Source: Hoyosella sp. YIM 151337 (GTDB lineage: Bacteria > Actinomycetota > Actinomycetes > Mycobacteriales > Mycobacteriaceae). From it: a DNA stretch of 64,000 nt. Within the stretch, counting starts at the first letter, position 1, and each line of letters starts with the position of its first letter. Shown here piece by piece: positions 36,201 through 46,213 of the stretch. The translations under genes were made by a program, and so were the position numbers. Under the pieces are notes generated by a model, which saw nothing but the letters and a program-made list of their open reading frames with translations, was not told the origin of the DNA and ran no database searches. The DNA is taken from the NCBI RefSeq assembly GCF_026041215.1, contig NZ_JAPEIQ010000030.1, forward strand, positions 124,001 to 188,000, given 5' to 3'.

Positions 36201-37872
36201 GCGTGGGGTTCAGTACGTCACCCTCAGGGCCGATGGTCCCGAACAGGCTCGTAACCAGCTCCTCACGGATTGCATCGAGCGGCGGGTTGGTGACCTGCGC
36301 GAACAACTGCTGGAAGTAGTCGTATAACAACCGCGGGCGGGCCGAAAGCACGGCGACCGGTGTATCGGTACCCATCGAACCGATCGCCTCAGCGCCGGTA
36401 CGCGCCATCGGTGAGATAAGCAGGTTGACTTCTTCCTGCGTGTAGCCAAAAACGCGCTGGCGCAACAACACTCGCTTGTGCGGCATATGCACGTGGACAC
36501 GCTTGGGAAGCTTGTCGAGCGGCAGGAGGCCCTGATCGAGCCACTCCTGATACGGCTGCTCGGCCGCGAGTTCCGCCTTGATCTCGTCGTCGCTGACGAT
36601 GCGGCCCTCTGTGGTGTCCACCAGGAACATCCGGCCGGGCTGCAGACGCATCCTCTGCACAACGCGGGACGGCTCGATGTCGAGCACACCAACCTCGGAC
36701 GCCATGACAACAAGGCCATCGTCGGTCACCCAGATTCGCGACGGGCGCAGACCATTACGGTCAAGCACCGCGCCCACGAGGCTACCGTCGGTAAAGCACA
36801 CCGAGGCGGGACCGTCCCACGCCTCCATCAGGGACGCGTGGTACTGGTAAAACGCCCGGCGGGCCGGATCCATCGACTCGTGACGCTCCCAGGCTTCCGG
36901 AATCATCATGAGGACGGCGTGCGGGAGGGGGCGGCCACCGAGGTGCAGCAGCTCCAGCACCTCATCGAATCGGGCGGTATCCGACGCCCCCGGTGTCACC
37001 ACCGGGAAGATCTTCTCGAGCGCATCGGCACCGAACACGTCCGACTCAATCAGTGCCTCACGGGCGCGCATCCAGTTCTCATTGCCGTTGACGGTGTTGA
37101 TCTCACCGTTGTGCGCCACGAGGCGGAAGGGGTGCGCGAGCGGCCAGGACGGGAACGTGTTCGTCGAGAAGCGCGAGTGGACAATACCGAGCGCGCTCTC
37201 CACACGATCATCCTGCAGATCGAGGTACAGCACCTTCAGCTGCGGCGTGGTCAGCATGCCCTTGTAGACGATGGTGCGCCCGGAGAGCGACGGGAAGTAC
37301 ACCGTTTCGCGGCCGGGGCCGTCCTGCCCGGGGCCTTCCTTGCCGAGTTCGTGCTCAGCTCGCTTGCGGAGGACGTAGACGCGGCGCTCGAGGTCCAAAC
37401 CAGTCAGCGGAGCATCCGCGCCGGTGATGAACGGCTGCCAGAACGTCGGCATAGCGTCACGCGCCATGCGGCCGAGTGAGGATGCATCAACGGGCACCTC
37501 GCGCCAGCCGAGAACCTTGAGGTTTTCAGCCTTGGCGAGCTTTTCGAATGCACTGCGCGCATTCTTCGCAGCCCATGCGCCTTGCGGGAAGAAACCGATA
37601 CCAGTCGCGTACGCGCCCGGCTCTGGAAGTTCGAAGTCGACAACTTCGCGGTAGAACCGATCCGGCACCTGAATCAGGATGCCTGCACCGTCGCCGCTGT
37701 TCGGTTCGGAACCCGCGGCTCCACGGTGCTCGAGGTTCAGCAGCGCGAGGATCGCCTTATCGACGATGTCGCGGCTTCGCCGACCGTGCATGTCGACGAC
37801 GAAGGCCACACCACACGAGTCATGCTCGTTGGCGGGATCGTAAAGGCCGTAGCGGCCGGGCATCTGCTTCAT
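33286..37872 (-). CDS. gltB: Glutamate synthase large subunit
   Basis: 1528 residues. The class II glutaminase domain (about 1-430) needs the Cys in HDSCGVAFV as its N-terminal nucleophile, so about 19 residues must be removed. The central domain (about 500-770), the FMN-binding synthase domain (about 850-1210, with the Cys motif CHLDTCPVG for the 3Fe-4S cluster) and the C-terminal beta-helix (about 1290-1500, rich in GxxGG/GGN turns such as [12 protein letters not shown]) follow. It makes two glutamates from glutamine and 2-oxoglutarate. The ATG at 37872 has a weak site; an ATG at 37863 is possible. Confidence 0.97.
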   Translation of the reverse strand: MKQMPGRYGLYDPANEHDSCGVAFVVDMHGRRSRDIVDKAILALLNLEHRGAAGSEPNSGDGAGILIQVPDRFYREVVDFELPEPGAYATGIGFFPQGAWAAKNARSAFEKLAKAENLKVLGWREVPVDASSLGRMARDAMPTFWQPFITGADAPLTGLDLERRVYVLRKRAEHELGKEGPGQDGPGRETVYFPSLSGRTIVYKGMLTTPQLKVLYLDLQDDRVESALGIVHSRFSTNTFPSWPLAHPFRLVAHNGEINTVNGNENWMRAREALIESDVFGADALEKIFPVVTPGASDTARFDEVLELLHLGGRPLPHAVLMMIPEAWERHESMDPARRAFYQYHASLMEAWDGPASVCFTDGSLVGAVLDRNGLRPSRIWVTDDGLVVMASEVGVLDIEPSRVVQRMRLQPGRMFLVDTTEGRIVSDDEIKAELAAEQPYQEWLDQGLLPLDKLPKRVHVHMPHKRVLLRQRVFGYTQEEVNLLISPMARTGAEAIGSMGTDTPVAVLSARPRLLYDYFQQLFAQVTNPPLDAIREELVTSLFGTIGPEGDVLNPTPQSCRQIVLPQPILDNDDLARLIHANDDGHLPEFRSVVVSGLFKVADGGDGLRKALAEMKRQVSDAIEGGARIIVLSDRNSNEHFAPIPALLMTSAIHHHLVREKTRTKVGLIIETGDAREVHHMAVLLGYGAAAINPYMAFETIEDLVERGQLNGFGFEEAVANYIKAAGKGVLKVMSKMGISTLSSYTGAQLFDCIGLSQGLLDEHFTGTRCAIEGIGLDEIAKDVVARHKLAYLERKEERAHRELEVGGEYQWRREGEYHLFNPDTVFKLQHATRSGQYEVFKQYTKLVDDQSQRLASLRGLFKLREGIRPPVPLDEVEPASDIVKRFSTGAMSYGSISAEAHETLAIAMNRIGGRSNSGEGGEDVSRFTPDENGDWRRSAIKQVASGRFGVTSNYLTNCTDIQIKMAQGAKPGEGGQLPGHKVYPWVAEVRHSTPGVGLISPPPHHDIYSIEDLAQLIHDLKNANPQARIHVKLVAEVGVGTIAAGVSKAHADVVLISGHDGGTGASPLTSLKHAGAPWELGLAETQQTLLMNGLRDRIVVQVDGQMKTGRDVVVAALLGAEEYGFATAPLVVSGCIMMRVCHLDTCPVGIATQNPALREKFNGKPEFVENFFFYIAEEVREYLAALGFRSIDEAVGQVQMLDVTPAVDHYKASKLDLSPILVQGDSYFEDQDLFCTKTQDHGLEKALDNQLIEQSRDALENGTPVTIETKITNVNRTVGTMLGHEVSKRYGGEGLPDGTISIKLTGSAGNSFGAFLPAGVTLELTGDANDYIGKGLSGGRIIVRPPLNAPAGFVAEENIIGGNVILYGATKGEVFLRGVVGERFCVRNSGAVAVVEGVGDHGCEYMTGGKAIILGKTGRNFGAGMSGGVAYVYNPDNTFDANVNPEMVDVEDLDTDDVRWLYDTVERHRDLTDSAVAARIMSNWSQEVNHFVKVMPRDYKKVLQAIATAKRMGTDVNEAIMEAARG

Positions 37873-38286
37873 GGGTCGCTTTCGCGGCTGGGGTCTTCGG
37901 TCTGTCCTCCGCGCAATTCAATCCTGTTTGGATCGAAGTACGTGAGTTTCTCGGACGAGGGCGTTACGGTGATGAAGTGCCCGTATAAGACGGCGCACGG
38001 TTATGCCCGCGCCGTCCCGGATACAGTCGTCCATGCGAGCTGGCGCCTCGTTGCGCTCAACTCAAGCCTCCACGATAAGGCAGGGAGCTACAGTCTGAGC
38101 AAATTAGGGTACGTTACCGATGCTCTGACCAGGCGATTTATTTCTGAATCGTGATCTCGTCAACAGTGACAACAGCACAAAGTGTAAAGATGAGATGAGC
38201 CTGATGAGAGTACACCAATGAACCGGCTCCCGGGCGTAGAACGTGCTTCGCTGGCCGCAGCGAAGCATTATCAGCTGCGACCAGCG
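37873..38286. other. Intergenic region upstream of gltB
   Basis: 414 bases between the gltB start and the tRNA-Leu 3' end, with no convincing gene on either strand. The right part is AT-richer than its surroundings and should hold the gltB promoter. A short palindrome (GGTACGTTACC, 38108-38118) is present. No clear GlnR box or riboswitch was recognised. Confidence 0.5.
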
Positions 38287-38373
38287 TGGTGGGCGAGGGG
38301 GGACTTGAACCCCCACGTCCTTACGGACACTGGCACCTGAAGCCAGCGCGTCTGCCAATTCCGCCACTCGCCC
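38287..38373 (-). tRNA. tRNA-Leu (anticodon CAG)
   Basis: Minus-strand 87 bases including an encoded CCA end. The acceptor stem GGGCGAG pairs with CTCGCCC; the anticodon loop reads CTTCAGG, giving CAG; a long variable arm (GTGTCCGTAAGGACGTGG) marks it as a class II tRNA; the T arm is GGGGGTTCAAGTCCCCC. In many Mycobacteriales tRNA-Leu lies at this place beside fhaA. Confidence 0.97.
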
Positions 38374-38605
38374 GGAGTGACCGGGAAACAGTAGCACGAA
38401 TCACCACCAAACGATAAACAGCAGGTCACAGGTGTGTCCTATCCGATTACGGCTCGGCTAAGACGCCGTCGCGACAGCTCCTATCCAGGGGTATTCGACT
38501 TACCATTGAAGGCAGCAATCCCGCGACCTGGAGGCAGCGGTGACGTCATCTGCCGCCCGGTCGCTTTCGCCATGTCGACGGACGGACGCCAGAGAGGAGG
38601 CCCCC

Positions 38606-39679
38606 GTGGGGATGCTCGACCGCTTCGAGCGGAAACTCGAAGGGGCCGTTGGGGACGCGTTCGCCCGATTGTTCCGCAGCGAGGTCGTCCCACAGGAAAT
38701 CGAGGCCGCGCTGAAACGCGCCGCCACCGACGGCATCCAGAAGCTTGACGGCGGTTACCTTCTCGCACCCAATAACTTTGTGGTCACGATCGGTGCGTCC
38801 GACCACGAACGCCTCACCAATGACCGTGAACTAACCGAACGGGTCTTCGCCCGGCACCTCGCGGAGTACATCACCGAGCAGGGCTGGCAGACGTATGCCG
38901 CGGTGCGCGTGCACTTCGACATGTCAGATGAACTACACACGGGCCAGTTCCGTGCCCGCGGCACAGTCGACCCTGACGTAGCCCCGCAATCAGGCGCCGT
39001 GTGGCCCGTTGCCCGCACCGGCCAGCCGGACCAGGCAAAACACAGCGCAGACGCACACCCCCAGCCCGCCCCGGAGCTTGAGGAAAACCAACAGTCAGGA
39101 GCTGCCTCTATGACCCCACAGCGCGATGCCGTCCGCAGCATTGGCCGGCACCTGTTCGGTTCACGGCGCGGACGCAGCCACGAAGAAACGGGCTATCCGG
39201 CCGCCTACCGATCCGGCTCACGGGGGCGGGCAACATCCGAACCACAGGGCGAGTCCACCTATTACGACCCCGATTACGGGGAACCGGTTTACGACGATCT
39301 TGACTTCGCGTCTGAAAAAGCCGATCCGGCAGAAGCACCGGTCCCGCCTGCCCCTCCGATACACCGCAGGACCACGCAGTGGTCGCACCACGCGCTCACT
39401 GCCGTCCTTGAACTCGGTGACGGCAGTGGCAGAAGCCTCACGCTCCGGCGCGGCGCCACTGTCATCGGGCGAGGCCAGGACGCGCAGTTCCGGGTCCCTG
39501 ACACCGGCGTGTCACGGCGGCATGCGGAAATTCGCTGGGACGGGCAACTCGCATTGCTGTCCGACCTGAAATCAACCAACGGCACAACCGTAAACGGCTC
39601 TCCGATCACGGTGTGGCAGCTTGCGGATGGCGACGTTATTCGGGTAGGCCATTCCGAGATCATCGTACGTATCAACTGA
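38606..39679 (+). CDS. fhaA: FHA-domain protein FhaA
   Basis: 357 residues from the GTG at 38606, five bases after AGAGAGGAGG. The N-terminal DUF3662 domain (about 1-130) shows RFERKLEGAVGDAFARLF, PQEIEAALKR and HTGQFRARGTVDPDV. A long Pro/acidic linker (about 130-260) leads to the C-terminal FHA domain (about 270-355) with IGRGQDAQFRVPDTGVSRRHAEI and the STNGTTVNG loop. In mycobacteria FhaA binds phospho-Thr on PknB and MviN and restrains peptidoglycan synthesis. It opens the conserved growth-control cluster, 196 bases before fhaB. Confidence 0.95.
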   Translation: MGMLDRFERKLEGAVGDAFARLFRSEVVPQEIEAALKRAATDGIQKLDGGYLLAPNNFVVTIGASDHERLTNDRELTERVFARHLAEYITEQGWQTYAAVRVHFDMSDELHTGQFRARGTVDPDVAPQSGAVWPVARTGQPDQAKHSADAHPQPAPELEENQQSGAASMTPQRDAVRSIGRHLFGSRRGRSHEETGYPAAYRSGSRGRATSEPQGESTYYDPDYGEPVYDDLDFASEKADPAEAPVPPAPPIHRRTTQWSHHALTAVLELGDGSGRSLTLRRGATVIGRGQDAQFRVPDTGVSRRHAEIRWDGQLALLSDLKSTNGTTVNGSPITVWQLADGDVIRVGHSEIIVRIN

Positions 39680-39689
39680 ATTCTTGAGG

Positions 39690-39764
39690 GGGACCCACCC
39701 CGACACGTTTTCTGTGGACAATAGGCGGTGAGATTGTCTCGGACAGAACGGTAGGGTGGGTCCC
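39690..39764. repeat. Nested inverted repeats between fhaA and fhaB, with a DnaA-box-like site
   Basis: Outer arms GGGACCCACCC (39690-39700) and GGGTGGGTCCC (39754-39764) are perfect complements; inside are GACAAT (39717-39722) and ATTGTC (39734-39739), so a long hairpin could form. TGTGGACAA at 39713-39721 is the complement of TTGTCCACA, the high-GC actinobacterial DnaA box. It could be an fhaA terminator or a regulatory leader of fhaB. Confidence 0.5.
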
Positions 39765-39875
39765 TGCCAGAATCATCCCGGCCACATGTGGCGTGCCACA
39801 GCGGCGCGGACGCCGATGTGATGCACTAACTGACAGTCAGCAGTCCGGACCGCACGGAAGAGGAGGTGCGCACCA

Positions 39876-40340
39876 ATGCAGGGTATAGTGCTGCAACTCA
39901 CGCGCGGCGGATTCCTCCTTCTCCTTGTGCTGTTCGTTTGGGCAGTGCTGCGGGTGCTGCGCGCGGACATCTATGCCGGCACGGGGTTGCGCATCCCTTC
40001 ACGGAGCACGCCCAGCCGGTCAAGGCTCGGGATCTTTTCCCGTAACAAAGTCGCCCGGACGCTGGTCGTGACCCAAGGCGCCCTCGCTGGCACCCGCATC
40101 TCACTCAGCCAGCAGCCGATCCTGCTCGGCCGCGCCGATGACTCGACACTGGTGCTGACCGACGACTACGCGTCCAACCGGCACGCCCGATTATCTCCGC
40201 GAGGAAACGACTGGTACCTAGAGGACCTTGGCTCCACAAACGGCACTTACCTGGACCGCGCGAAAGTGACAACAGCCGCGCGCGTCCCGCTGGGTACGCC
40301 CATCCGCGTGGGCAAGACTGTAATTGAGCTCCGGCCGTGA
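39876..40340 (+). CDS. fhaB: FHA-domain protein FhaB (FipA)
   Basis: 154 residues; ATG at 39876 after AGGAGGTGC. One N-terminal membrane segment (about 9-28, GGFLLLLVLFVWAVLRVL) and a C-terminal FHA domain (about 75-152: LLGRADDSTLVLTDDYASNR, then GSTNGTYLD). It binds phosphorylated partners; in M. tuberculosis it is a PknA substrate that links FtsZ and FtsQ. The stop overlaps the pstP start by four bases. Confidence 0.95.
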   Translation: MQGIVLQLTRGGFLLLLVLFVWAVLRVLRADIYAGTGLRIPSRSTPSRSRLGIFSRNKVARTLVVTQGALAGTRISLSQQPILLGRADDSTLVLTDDYASNRHARLSPRGNDWYLEDLGSTNGTYLDRAKVTTAARVPLGTPIRVGKTVIELRP

Positions 40341-41803
40341 CCCTCGTTCTGCGCTACGCGGCACGCAGCGACCGGGGCCTGGTCCGGGCAAATAACGAGG
40401 ACTCCGTCTACGCTGGCGCACGCCTGCTCGCGCTCGCCGACGGCATGGGTGGTCACGCCGCCGGGGAAATTGCCTCCCAGCTGATGATTAGTGCCCTGGC
40501 CCCGCTCGACGAGGACGAGCCCGGGGGAGACTTGCTCAGTAAGCTCGCCGCGGCGACTCGGGCAGGAAATGAAGAGATCGCGCACCAAGTCGAAGAGGAA
40601 CCCGACCTCGAGGGCATGGGGACCACACTTACCGCGATTCTCTTCGGCGGAACCAAGCTTGGCCTTGTGCACGTCGGTGACTCGCGGGCTTACCTCATGC
40701 GGGACGGGCAACTCACACAGATCACCCGCGATGACACGTTCGTGCAATCACTCGTCGATCAGGGCAAAATCACGGCCGAACAGGCCCATACGCATCCGCA
40801 GCGGTCTCTCATCATGCGCGCGCTCACCGGCAACGATGTCGAAATGACACTGACGGTCAGGGAGGTGCGCGTCGGGGACCGGTATCTGCTGTGCTCTGAC
40901 GGGCTGTCGGACGTCGTGAGTGACGAGACAATCGCTACCACACTGCTCGAGGGCGATCAGGCACATGCTGCGGACCGGCTGATCGAACTCGCACTGCGCA
41001 GTGGTGGACCTGACAACGTCACCGTCATTGTTGCTGACGTCATCGATGTGGACTACGGCCAGACTCGGCCGATCGTTGCGGGTGCGGTGTCCGGGGAAGA
41101 AGATGACGCTCCCCTGCCCAACACAGCCGCGGGCCGCGCCGCCGCGATGCGCCCGCCTCGCGCGAAACCACGGCGTGTGCCAGCCCGGCATCAGCAGGAG
41201 GCCCCTAAGAAGAAGCATCCGTTCCGGTGGATCGCCCTCGCCGCCGTACTAGTGCTTCTCGTCGCAGGTGCGCTCGTGGCGCGAACAGTCGTGCGCAACA
41301 ACTATTACGTCGGCGAATCCGGCGGAAACGTTGCGATCATGCGCGGCCTCACCGGTTCCTTTCTGGGCATACCGCTCCAGGAGGTGAACAACCTGAGCTG
41401 TGTTGATGATGCAGGCACCTTGACGCTGCTCGGCGCGGACGAAGCACCGCCCGCTGGTTCGGATTGCGCGATCCTCACCGTCAATGACCTTGTGCCTTCC
41501 GCGCGTGAACAGGTGCGAATGGGCCTTCCGGTCGGCACCCTCACCTATGCGCAGAACCAGCTGGCACAACTCGCTGTCAGCGAACTGCTTCCCGTATGCC
41601 AAACGCCCGGGGGCCCAGCGACGGCAGAGCCGCCCGCTGCCGGTGATACCGACAACGCGGACCCAGCAGCCGAGGCCGGGGAGGAGGGAACACCAAGCAC
41701 GGAAGTTCCAGGTGGCGCAGAACCTCCCGACGAGGCCACTCCACCAGCGCCGGGCCGAAGCCAGCTGCAGATACCAGGATTTACCTGCAGGACGGGCCGC
41801 TGA
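40337..41803 (+). CDS. pstP: PP2C-type Ser/Thr protein phosphatase PstP
   Basis: 488 residues from the GTG at 40337 (GTGA overlap). The PP2C domain (about 1-235) has the metal-binding motifs RANNEDSV, LADGMGGHAAGE, HVGDSRAYL, CSDGLSDVV and GGPDNVTVIV. A linker, one membrane segment (about 297-315) and a Pro/Ala/Glu-rich extracellular part follow. It is the only partner phosphatase of PknA/PknB in the family and dephosphorylates both kinases and their substrates. The gene is embedded in the operon; its stop overlaps rodA by one base. Confidence 0.95.
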   Translation: MTLVLRYAARSDRGLVRANNEDSVYAGARLLALADGMGGHAAGEIASQLMISALAPLDEDEPGGDLLSKLAAATRAGNEEIAHQVEEEPDLEGMGTTLTAILFGGTKLGLVHVGDSRAYLMRDGQLTQITRDDTFVQSLVDQGKITAEQAHTHPQRSLIMRALTGNDVEMTLTVREVRVGDRYLLCSDGLSDVVSDETIATTLLEGDQAHAADRLIELALRSGGPDNVTVIVADVIDVDYGQTRPIVAGAVSGEEDDAPLPNTAAGRAAAMRPPRAKPRRVPARHQQEAPKKKHPFRWIALAAVLVLLVAGALVARTVVRNNYYVGESGGNVAIMRGLTGSFLGIPLQEVNNLSCVDDAGTLTLLGADEAPPAGSDCAILTVNDLVPSAREQVRMGLPVGTLTYAQNQLAQLAVSELLPVCQTPGGPATAEPPAAGDTDNADPAAEAGEEGTPSTEVPGGAEPPDEATPPAPGRSQLQIPGFTCRTGR

Positions 41804-43266
41804 TGTCGCAACCACTATCCCCTCAGTCCCCGGGCAGCGCACCTCAGGCTGCGGCTCCCCAGCCGTTCGCGCGGCTCGGGCTGTCCGGCACCCGCAACTC
41901 CGAGTTGATTCTTCTCGGTTTCGTCGCCGTGATCGTCAGCGTGGCGTTCATCCTCGTTCAGGCCAGCCTGCAACAGGCCGTCACCGGCGAGTTCGCCCGG
42001 TATATGGGCGCCTTCGTGGCGCTGATCGCTATTTCGCATGTCGCGATCCGGCAGTTCACTCCGTACGCCGATCCGGTCATTCTGCCCATCGTCGCGCTGC
42101 TCAACGGTTTGGGAATCGTTCTCATTCATCGCCTTGACCTCGCTGAGCAGCAGGCCGCCCGCACGGCTGGACGGGCTATCCCAGCGCCGGATGCGTCCAA
42201 ACAGATCCTGTGGTCGGCAGTCAGCATCATGGTGTTCATCACGGTGCTCTATTTCCTGCGGGATCACCGGCGGCTTGCCCGCTACAGCTACACGGTGGGA
42301 CTAGTCGGGCTTGTTTTTCTTGCAATCCCCGCGTTCCTGCCGGCAAGCATTTCTGAAGTCAACGGGGCGAAGATCTGGATCCGGCTCCCCTTCATCAGTA
42401 TCCAGCCCGCGGAATTCTCTAAGATTCTGCTGCTCATCTTCATTTCCGGGCTACTCGTGGCGAAGCGCGACTTGTTCACCACCGCCGGCAAACATGTCCT
42501 TGGAATGGATTTCCCGCGCCTGCGCGACCTCGGGCCGATCCTCGCCGCCGCCGGTATCGCGCTCGGCATCCTGGTCTTTCAGACCGACCTCGGCATGTCG
42601 CTTCTCCTCTACACCACCGTGCTGGTGCTCATGTACATCGCGACAGAGCGCGTGGGCTGGATCATCATCGGCGCTGCGATCTTCCTTACAGGCGCCACAG
42701 TCGCCTATGCACTCTTCGGGCATGTCCGCGTCCGCGTCAACGTATGGCGTGACCCATTCGACGATTACTTCGGTACCGGGTATCAGATCGGCCAGTCACT
42801 GTTCAGCCTCGCGACCGGGGGATTGTTCGGAACCGGGCTGGGCAGCGGCCGCCCGTCGGAGGTCCCCTTCGCGAAGACAGACTTCATCGTCGCGACGATC
42901 GGCGAAGAACTCGGCCTCGTCGGACTCACGACTATTCTGCTCCTGTACCTGATAGTGATGATCCGCGGTATGCGTGCGGCCATCGCGGTGCGCGACAGCT
43001 TCGGAAAGTTGCTCGCGGCGGGGTTGTCCTTCATCCTTGCGATGCAGGTGTTCGTCGTAATCGGCGGGGTGACGAAGCTGATCCCCCTCACCGGGCTAAC
43101 CACGCCTTTCATGTCATACGGAGGTTCGTCGCTGCTCGCGAACTACATCCTCGTAGCGATACTTCTTGTCATCTCACACGAGGCCCGCAACCCGCATGAA
43201 CCGGCTCGCCGCGCCGGTCCCGGACCTATCGCTGACGCGCCCACCACGATGGTGAAGCGAACGTGA
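41803..43266 (+). CDS. rodA: SEDS-family peptidoglycan polymerase RodA
   Basis: 487 residues, ten membrane segments. SEDS hallmarks: the GAKIWIRLPFISIQPAEFSK segment, the catalytic-Asp region FQTDLGMSLL, and the C-terminal IPLTGLTTPFMSYGGSS. It polymerises lipid II into glycan strands with the class B PBP encoded next. ATG at 41803 shares one base with the pstP stop (TGATG); the stop overlaps pbpA by four bases. The N-terminal tail is Pro/Gln-rich and cytosolic. Confidence 0.96.
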   Translation: MSQPLSPQSPGSAPQAAAPQPFARLGLSGTRNSELILLGFVAVIVSVAFILVQASLQQAVTGEFARYMGAFVALIAISHVAIRQFTPYADPVILPIVALLNGLGIVLIHRLDLAEQQAARTAGRAIPAPDASKQILWSAVSIMVFITVLYFLRDHRRLARYSYTVGLVGLVFLAIPAFLPASISEVNGAKIWIRLPFISIQPAEFSKILLLIFISGLLVAKRDLFTTAGKHVLGMDFPRLRDLGPILAAAGIALGILVFQTDLGMSLLLYTTVLVLMYIATERVGWIIIGAAIFLTGATVAYALFGHVRVRVNVWRDPFDDYFGTGYQIGQSLFSLATGGLFGTGLGSGRPSEVPFAKTDFIVATIGEELGLVGLTTILLLYLIVMIRGMRAAIAVRDSFGKLLAAGLSFILAMQVFVVIGGVTKLIPLTGLTTPFMSYGGSSLLANYILVAILLVISHEARNPHEPARRAGPGPIADAPTTMVKRT

Positions 43267-44741
43267 ACACGTCGCTTCGCCGAGTGTCGCTCGCGGTCAT
43301 GGTGATGGTGCTAGCACTCATCGCCAATTCGGCATACGTACAGGTCTTCCGCGCAGACGAATTGCGCAACAACCCGTTCAACTCCCGCGTGCTCATAGAC
43401 GAGTTCTCGCGCCACCGCGGCCAAATTTCCGCCGCTGGCCAGGTACTTGCCTCCTCGGTACCGACAGACACTCGCTTCCGGTACCAGCGGGTTTATCCGG
43501 ATGATGCGACCAACCCCCGCGCGTTCGCGCCCGCGACGGGCTTCTACTCGATGCAGTACCGGTCTTTTGGTTTGGAGAACGCCGAAGATGCGCTGCTCAA
43601 CGGCTCCGACGACCGCCTCTTCGGCCGGCGGCTAGTCGATCTCATCACCGGCCGGGACCCACGCGGCGGCAACGTCGTCACGACTCTGGACCCGTTTGTC
43701 CAGCAAGTCGCATACGACGCACTCGCAAGTCGCGGCTACACGGGATCGGTAGTGGCGCTGCGCCCGTCGACCGGTGAAGTGCTCGCGATGGCAAGCACAC
43801 CGAGTTACGACCCGAATCCGCTCGCAAGCCACGACCCGGCAGAGAGCAGCGCGGCGTGGCAAGCGCTCCAAAGCGATCCCGGAAACCCCCTTCTCAACCG
43901 TGCGATTCAGAGCACTTACCCGCCGGGCTCAACATTCAAGGTCATCACTACCGCGGCGGCGCTGGCCGGTGGCGTGACACCAAACGATCAGTTCACGGCG
44001 GCGCCCCAGTACACCCTTCCTGGCACCACGACGACGCTGCAGAACTACGGGGGTGCACGCTGCGGGAGCGGCGAGACAGCGACGCTGCTCGAGGCCTTCC
44101 GGCTCTCTTGTAATACGGCCTTCGTCGAAATGGGCATCGACACGGGAGCGAGCGCACTACGCACCACAGCGGAAGCCTTCGGCTTCGACTCGGGGCAAAC
44201 ACAGATTCCGCTCACAGTAGCGGGGTCCACAGTGGGTGAAATTCCGGATGACGCATCCCTCGGTCAATCAAGCATCGGCCAGCGCGATGTCGCGGTGACG
44301 CCTTTGCAAAATGCGGTCCTTGCCGCCACAATCGCTAACGGCGGTATGCGTATGGAGCCTCAGCTAGTTCATCAGCTACAGGGTCCCGACCTTTCCGTGC
44401 TGGAATCTAGCGAGCCTCAAGAAGCGGGGCGCGCGGTTTCTCCCGCTGTGGCGGAGACTCTCAGGCAGCTCATGATTGCGTCAGAGCTCAACACAGCCGG
44501 TGCGGGGAGCGTTCCTGGTGTGCAAATAGCGTCCAAAACAGGGACTGCTGAGCATGGAACCGACCCGCGCAACACTCCGCCACATGCGTGGTACATCGCA
44601 TTCGCACCGGCGGACAACCCGCAGGTCGCTATCGCTGTGATTGTCGAAGACGGCGGTGACCGGGCACTGGCAGCAACCGGTGGCTCCGTCGCCGCACCGA
44701 TCGGCCGTGCTGTCATCCAGGCGGCACTGCAGGGGGGCTAG
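43263..44741 (+). CDS. pbpA: Class B penicillin-binding protein PbpA
   Basis: 492 residues from the GTG at 43263 (GTGA overlap). One N-terminal membrane anchor (about 8-26), a PBP dimerisation domain, then the transpeptidase with the SxxK motif in [12 protein letters not shown], SxN in LSCNTAF and KTG in SKTGTAEHG. It cross-links peptidoglycan made by RodA. Mycobacterial PbpA is regulated by phosphorylation by PknB, in line with the shared operon. Two bases separate its stop from pknA. Confidence 0.96.
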   Translation: MNTSLRRVSLAVMVMVLALIANSAYVQVFRADELRNNPFNSRVLIDEFSRHRGQISAAGQVLASSVPTDTRFRYQRVYPDDATNPRAFAPATGFYSMQYRSFGLENAEDALLNGSDDRLFGRRLVDLITGRDPRGGNVVTTLDPFVQQVAYDALASRGYTGSVVALRPSTGEVLAMASTPSYDPNPLASHDPAESSAAWQALQSDPGNPLLNRAIQSTYPPGSTFKVITTAAALAGGVTPNDQFTAAPQYTLPGTTTTLQNYGGARCGSGETATLLEAFRLSCNTAFVEMGIDTGASALRTTAEAFGFDSGQTQIPLTVAGSTVGEIPDDASLGQSSIGQRDVAVTPLQNAVLAATIANGGMRMEPQLVHQLQGPDLSVLESSEPQEAGRAVSPAVAETLRQLMIASELNTAGAGSVPGVQIASKTGTAEHGTDPRNTPPHAWYIAFAPADNPQVAIAVIVEDGGDRALAATGGSVAAPIGRAVIQAALQGG

Positions 44742-44743
44742 AA

Positions 44744-46213
44744 GTGACGCTGAACAGCGGAGCTGTTATCAAGGATCGCTACCGGTTACAGCGATTCATC
44801 GCCAGTGGCGGCATGGGAGAGGTATGGGAAGCGCTCGATACCGTCCTCGATCGCCGTGTCGCTATCAAGGTGCTGAAAAGCGAGCTTTCCTCAGATACTG
44901 AATTTCTGTCGCGCTTCCGGATCGAGGCGCGCACGACAGCGCAGCTACACCATCCCGGAATCGCCAGTGTTTTTGATTACGGCGAAACTAGCGACGAAGC
45001 TGGGCGCTCCACTGCGTTCCTTGTCATGGAACTGATTAGCGGTGAACCCCTCAATGCCGTGATTTCACGCATGGGGAAGATCCCTATCCCACTGGTGCTC
45101 GATATGCTCGAGCAGACAGGCACCGCACTTCAGGTGGCGCACGAAGCAGGGCTCGTGCACCGCGACGTCAAGCCCGGGAACATCCTGATTACGCCCAGCG
45201 GACAGGTGAAGATCACCGATTTCGGCATCGCGAAAGCCATCGACGCCGCACCCGTAACGCGAACTGGACTGGTGATGGGCACAGCCCAGTACATCTCGCC
45301 TGAGCAAGCTTCGGGTCAGAAAGCAACCGCCGCCAGCGACGTCTACTCGCTCGGAGTGGTGGGGTACGAGGCCATCGCGGGCAAGCGGCCCTTCGTGGGT
45401 GAGGGCGTGCTCACCGTTGCGATGAAACATCTCCATGAGGCGCCCGCTCCCCTGCCCTCGGACGTCCCCGCTGAGGTACGCAAGCTCATCGATGTCGCAC
45501 TCGCGAAGGATCCTGCTGCGCGGTATCCCAACGGTGGCGCGTTCGCTTCGGCAGTTGCCCAAGTTCGGGCCGGTAAACAACCGCCTCATCCGCGCGGGGT
45601 CGCCGCAGCGGGGGCCGCCGCTGGTGGTGCCGGCGCTGCGGCCGCAGCGAGTCAGACACGCATCATGCCGCCGGGGGGAGCCGACGATCCGCGGTCGCCC
45701 ACGGCGTACCAGTACGCGCCAGCGAGCGCTGCCCACGGCTACGCGACTCCCCCGCCCGCGGGCCTCTCTACCGGGCAGAAAGCTGTTGCGTGGGGAGCCG
45801 CTGCGCTCCTGATGCTGGCACTCATCACCACAGGTATTTGGATGATGAGCCGCATCACCGATACGCGTGACCCGGTGACGCCGCCGGTCGTCCCCACGGA
45901 GGTTCCGATCCAGCCGGAACCTGAGCCGATTGTGCCCACAACTCCACCCGAAACGACGCCAGAGACCACACCCCCGGAGACCACGACACCGGAACCGACA
46001 ACACCCAGCCCGACACCTACCCCGGAAGAAACGCCAGAGCCTGAAGACCCTGGCACCGTGATCGAGACTCCGGAAGGCTTGATTCCGCGCATCATCCCGG
46101 GCCGGGGGAACAGCGCCGGGGCCGCGCCCGCTGAGCTCGACGGGACGACCGGTTCGACCGAGACCGCTGGGGACGCAGCTGCGCCGGACATGTCCGAGGA
46201 CGCCGGACCATGA
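44744..46213 (+). CDS. pknA: Ser/Thr protein kinase PknA
   Basis: 489 residues from a GTG at 44744. Kinase domain 1 to about 275: P-loop [11 protein letters not shown], Lys42 (VAIKVL), catalytic Asp141 in [11 protein letters not shown] in [10 protein letters not shown], and an activation loop with Thr in [17 protein letters not shown]. An Ala/Gly-rich linker and one membrane span (about 348-368) precede an extracellular part dominated by Pro, Thr and Glu with no PASTA repeats. It phosphorylates cell-shape and division proteins and activates PknB. Overlaps pknB by four bases. Confidence 0.96.
   Translation: MTLNSGAVIKDRYRLQRFIASGGMGEVWEALDTVLDRRVAIKVLKSELSSDTEFLSRFRIEARTTAQLHHPGIASVFDYGETSDEAGRSTAFLVMELISGEPLNAVISRMGKIPIPLVLDMLEQTGTALQVAHEAGLVHRDVKPGNILITPSGQVKITDFGIAKAIDAAPVTRTGLVMGTAQYISPEQASGQKATAASDVYSLGVVGYEAIAGKRPFVGEGVLTVAMKHLHEAPAPLPSDVPAEVRKLIDVALAKDPAARYPNGGAFASAVAQVRAGKQPPHPRGVAAAGAAAGGAGAAAAASQTRIMPPGGADDPRSPTAYQYAPASAAHGYATPPPAGLSTGQKAVAWGAAALLMLALITTGIWMMSRITDTRDPVTPPVVPTEVPIQPEPEPIVPTTPPETTPETTPPETTTPEPTTPSPTPTPEETPEPEDPGTVIETPEGLIPRIIPGRGNSAGAAPAELDGTTGSTETAGDAAAPDMSEDAGP

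Noticed and set aside
34690-36327. 545-codon plus-strand frame across gltB
   Set aside because: Long only because gltB is GC-rich and strongly biased; no domain, no start site, and gltB is certain on the other strand.
38108-38118. Palindrome GGTACGTTACC as a nitrogen-regulator site for gltB
   Set aside because: Too short and not a clear match to GlnR or AmtR consensus; noted only in the intergenic entry.
37582-38154. 190-codon + strand frame upstream of gltB
   Set aside because: Its first half lies antisense to gltB and the second half has no protein character or start site.
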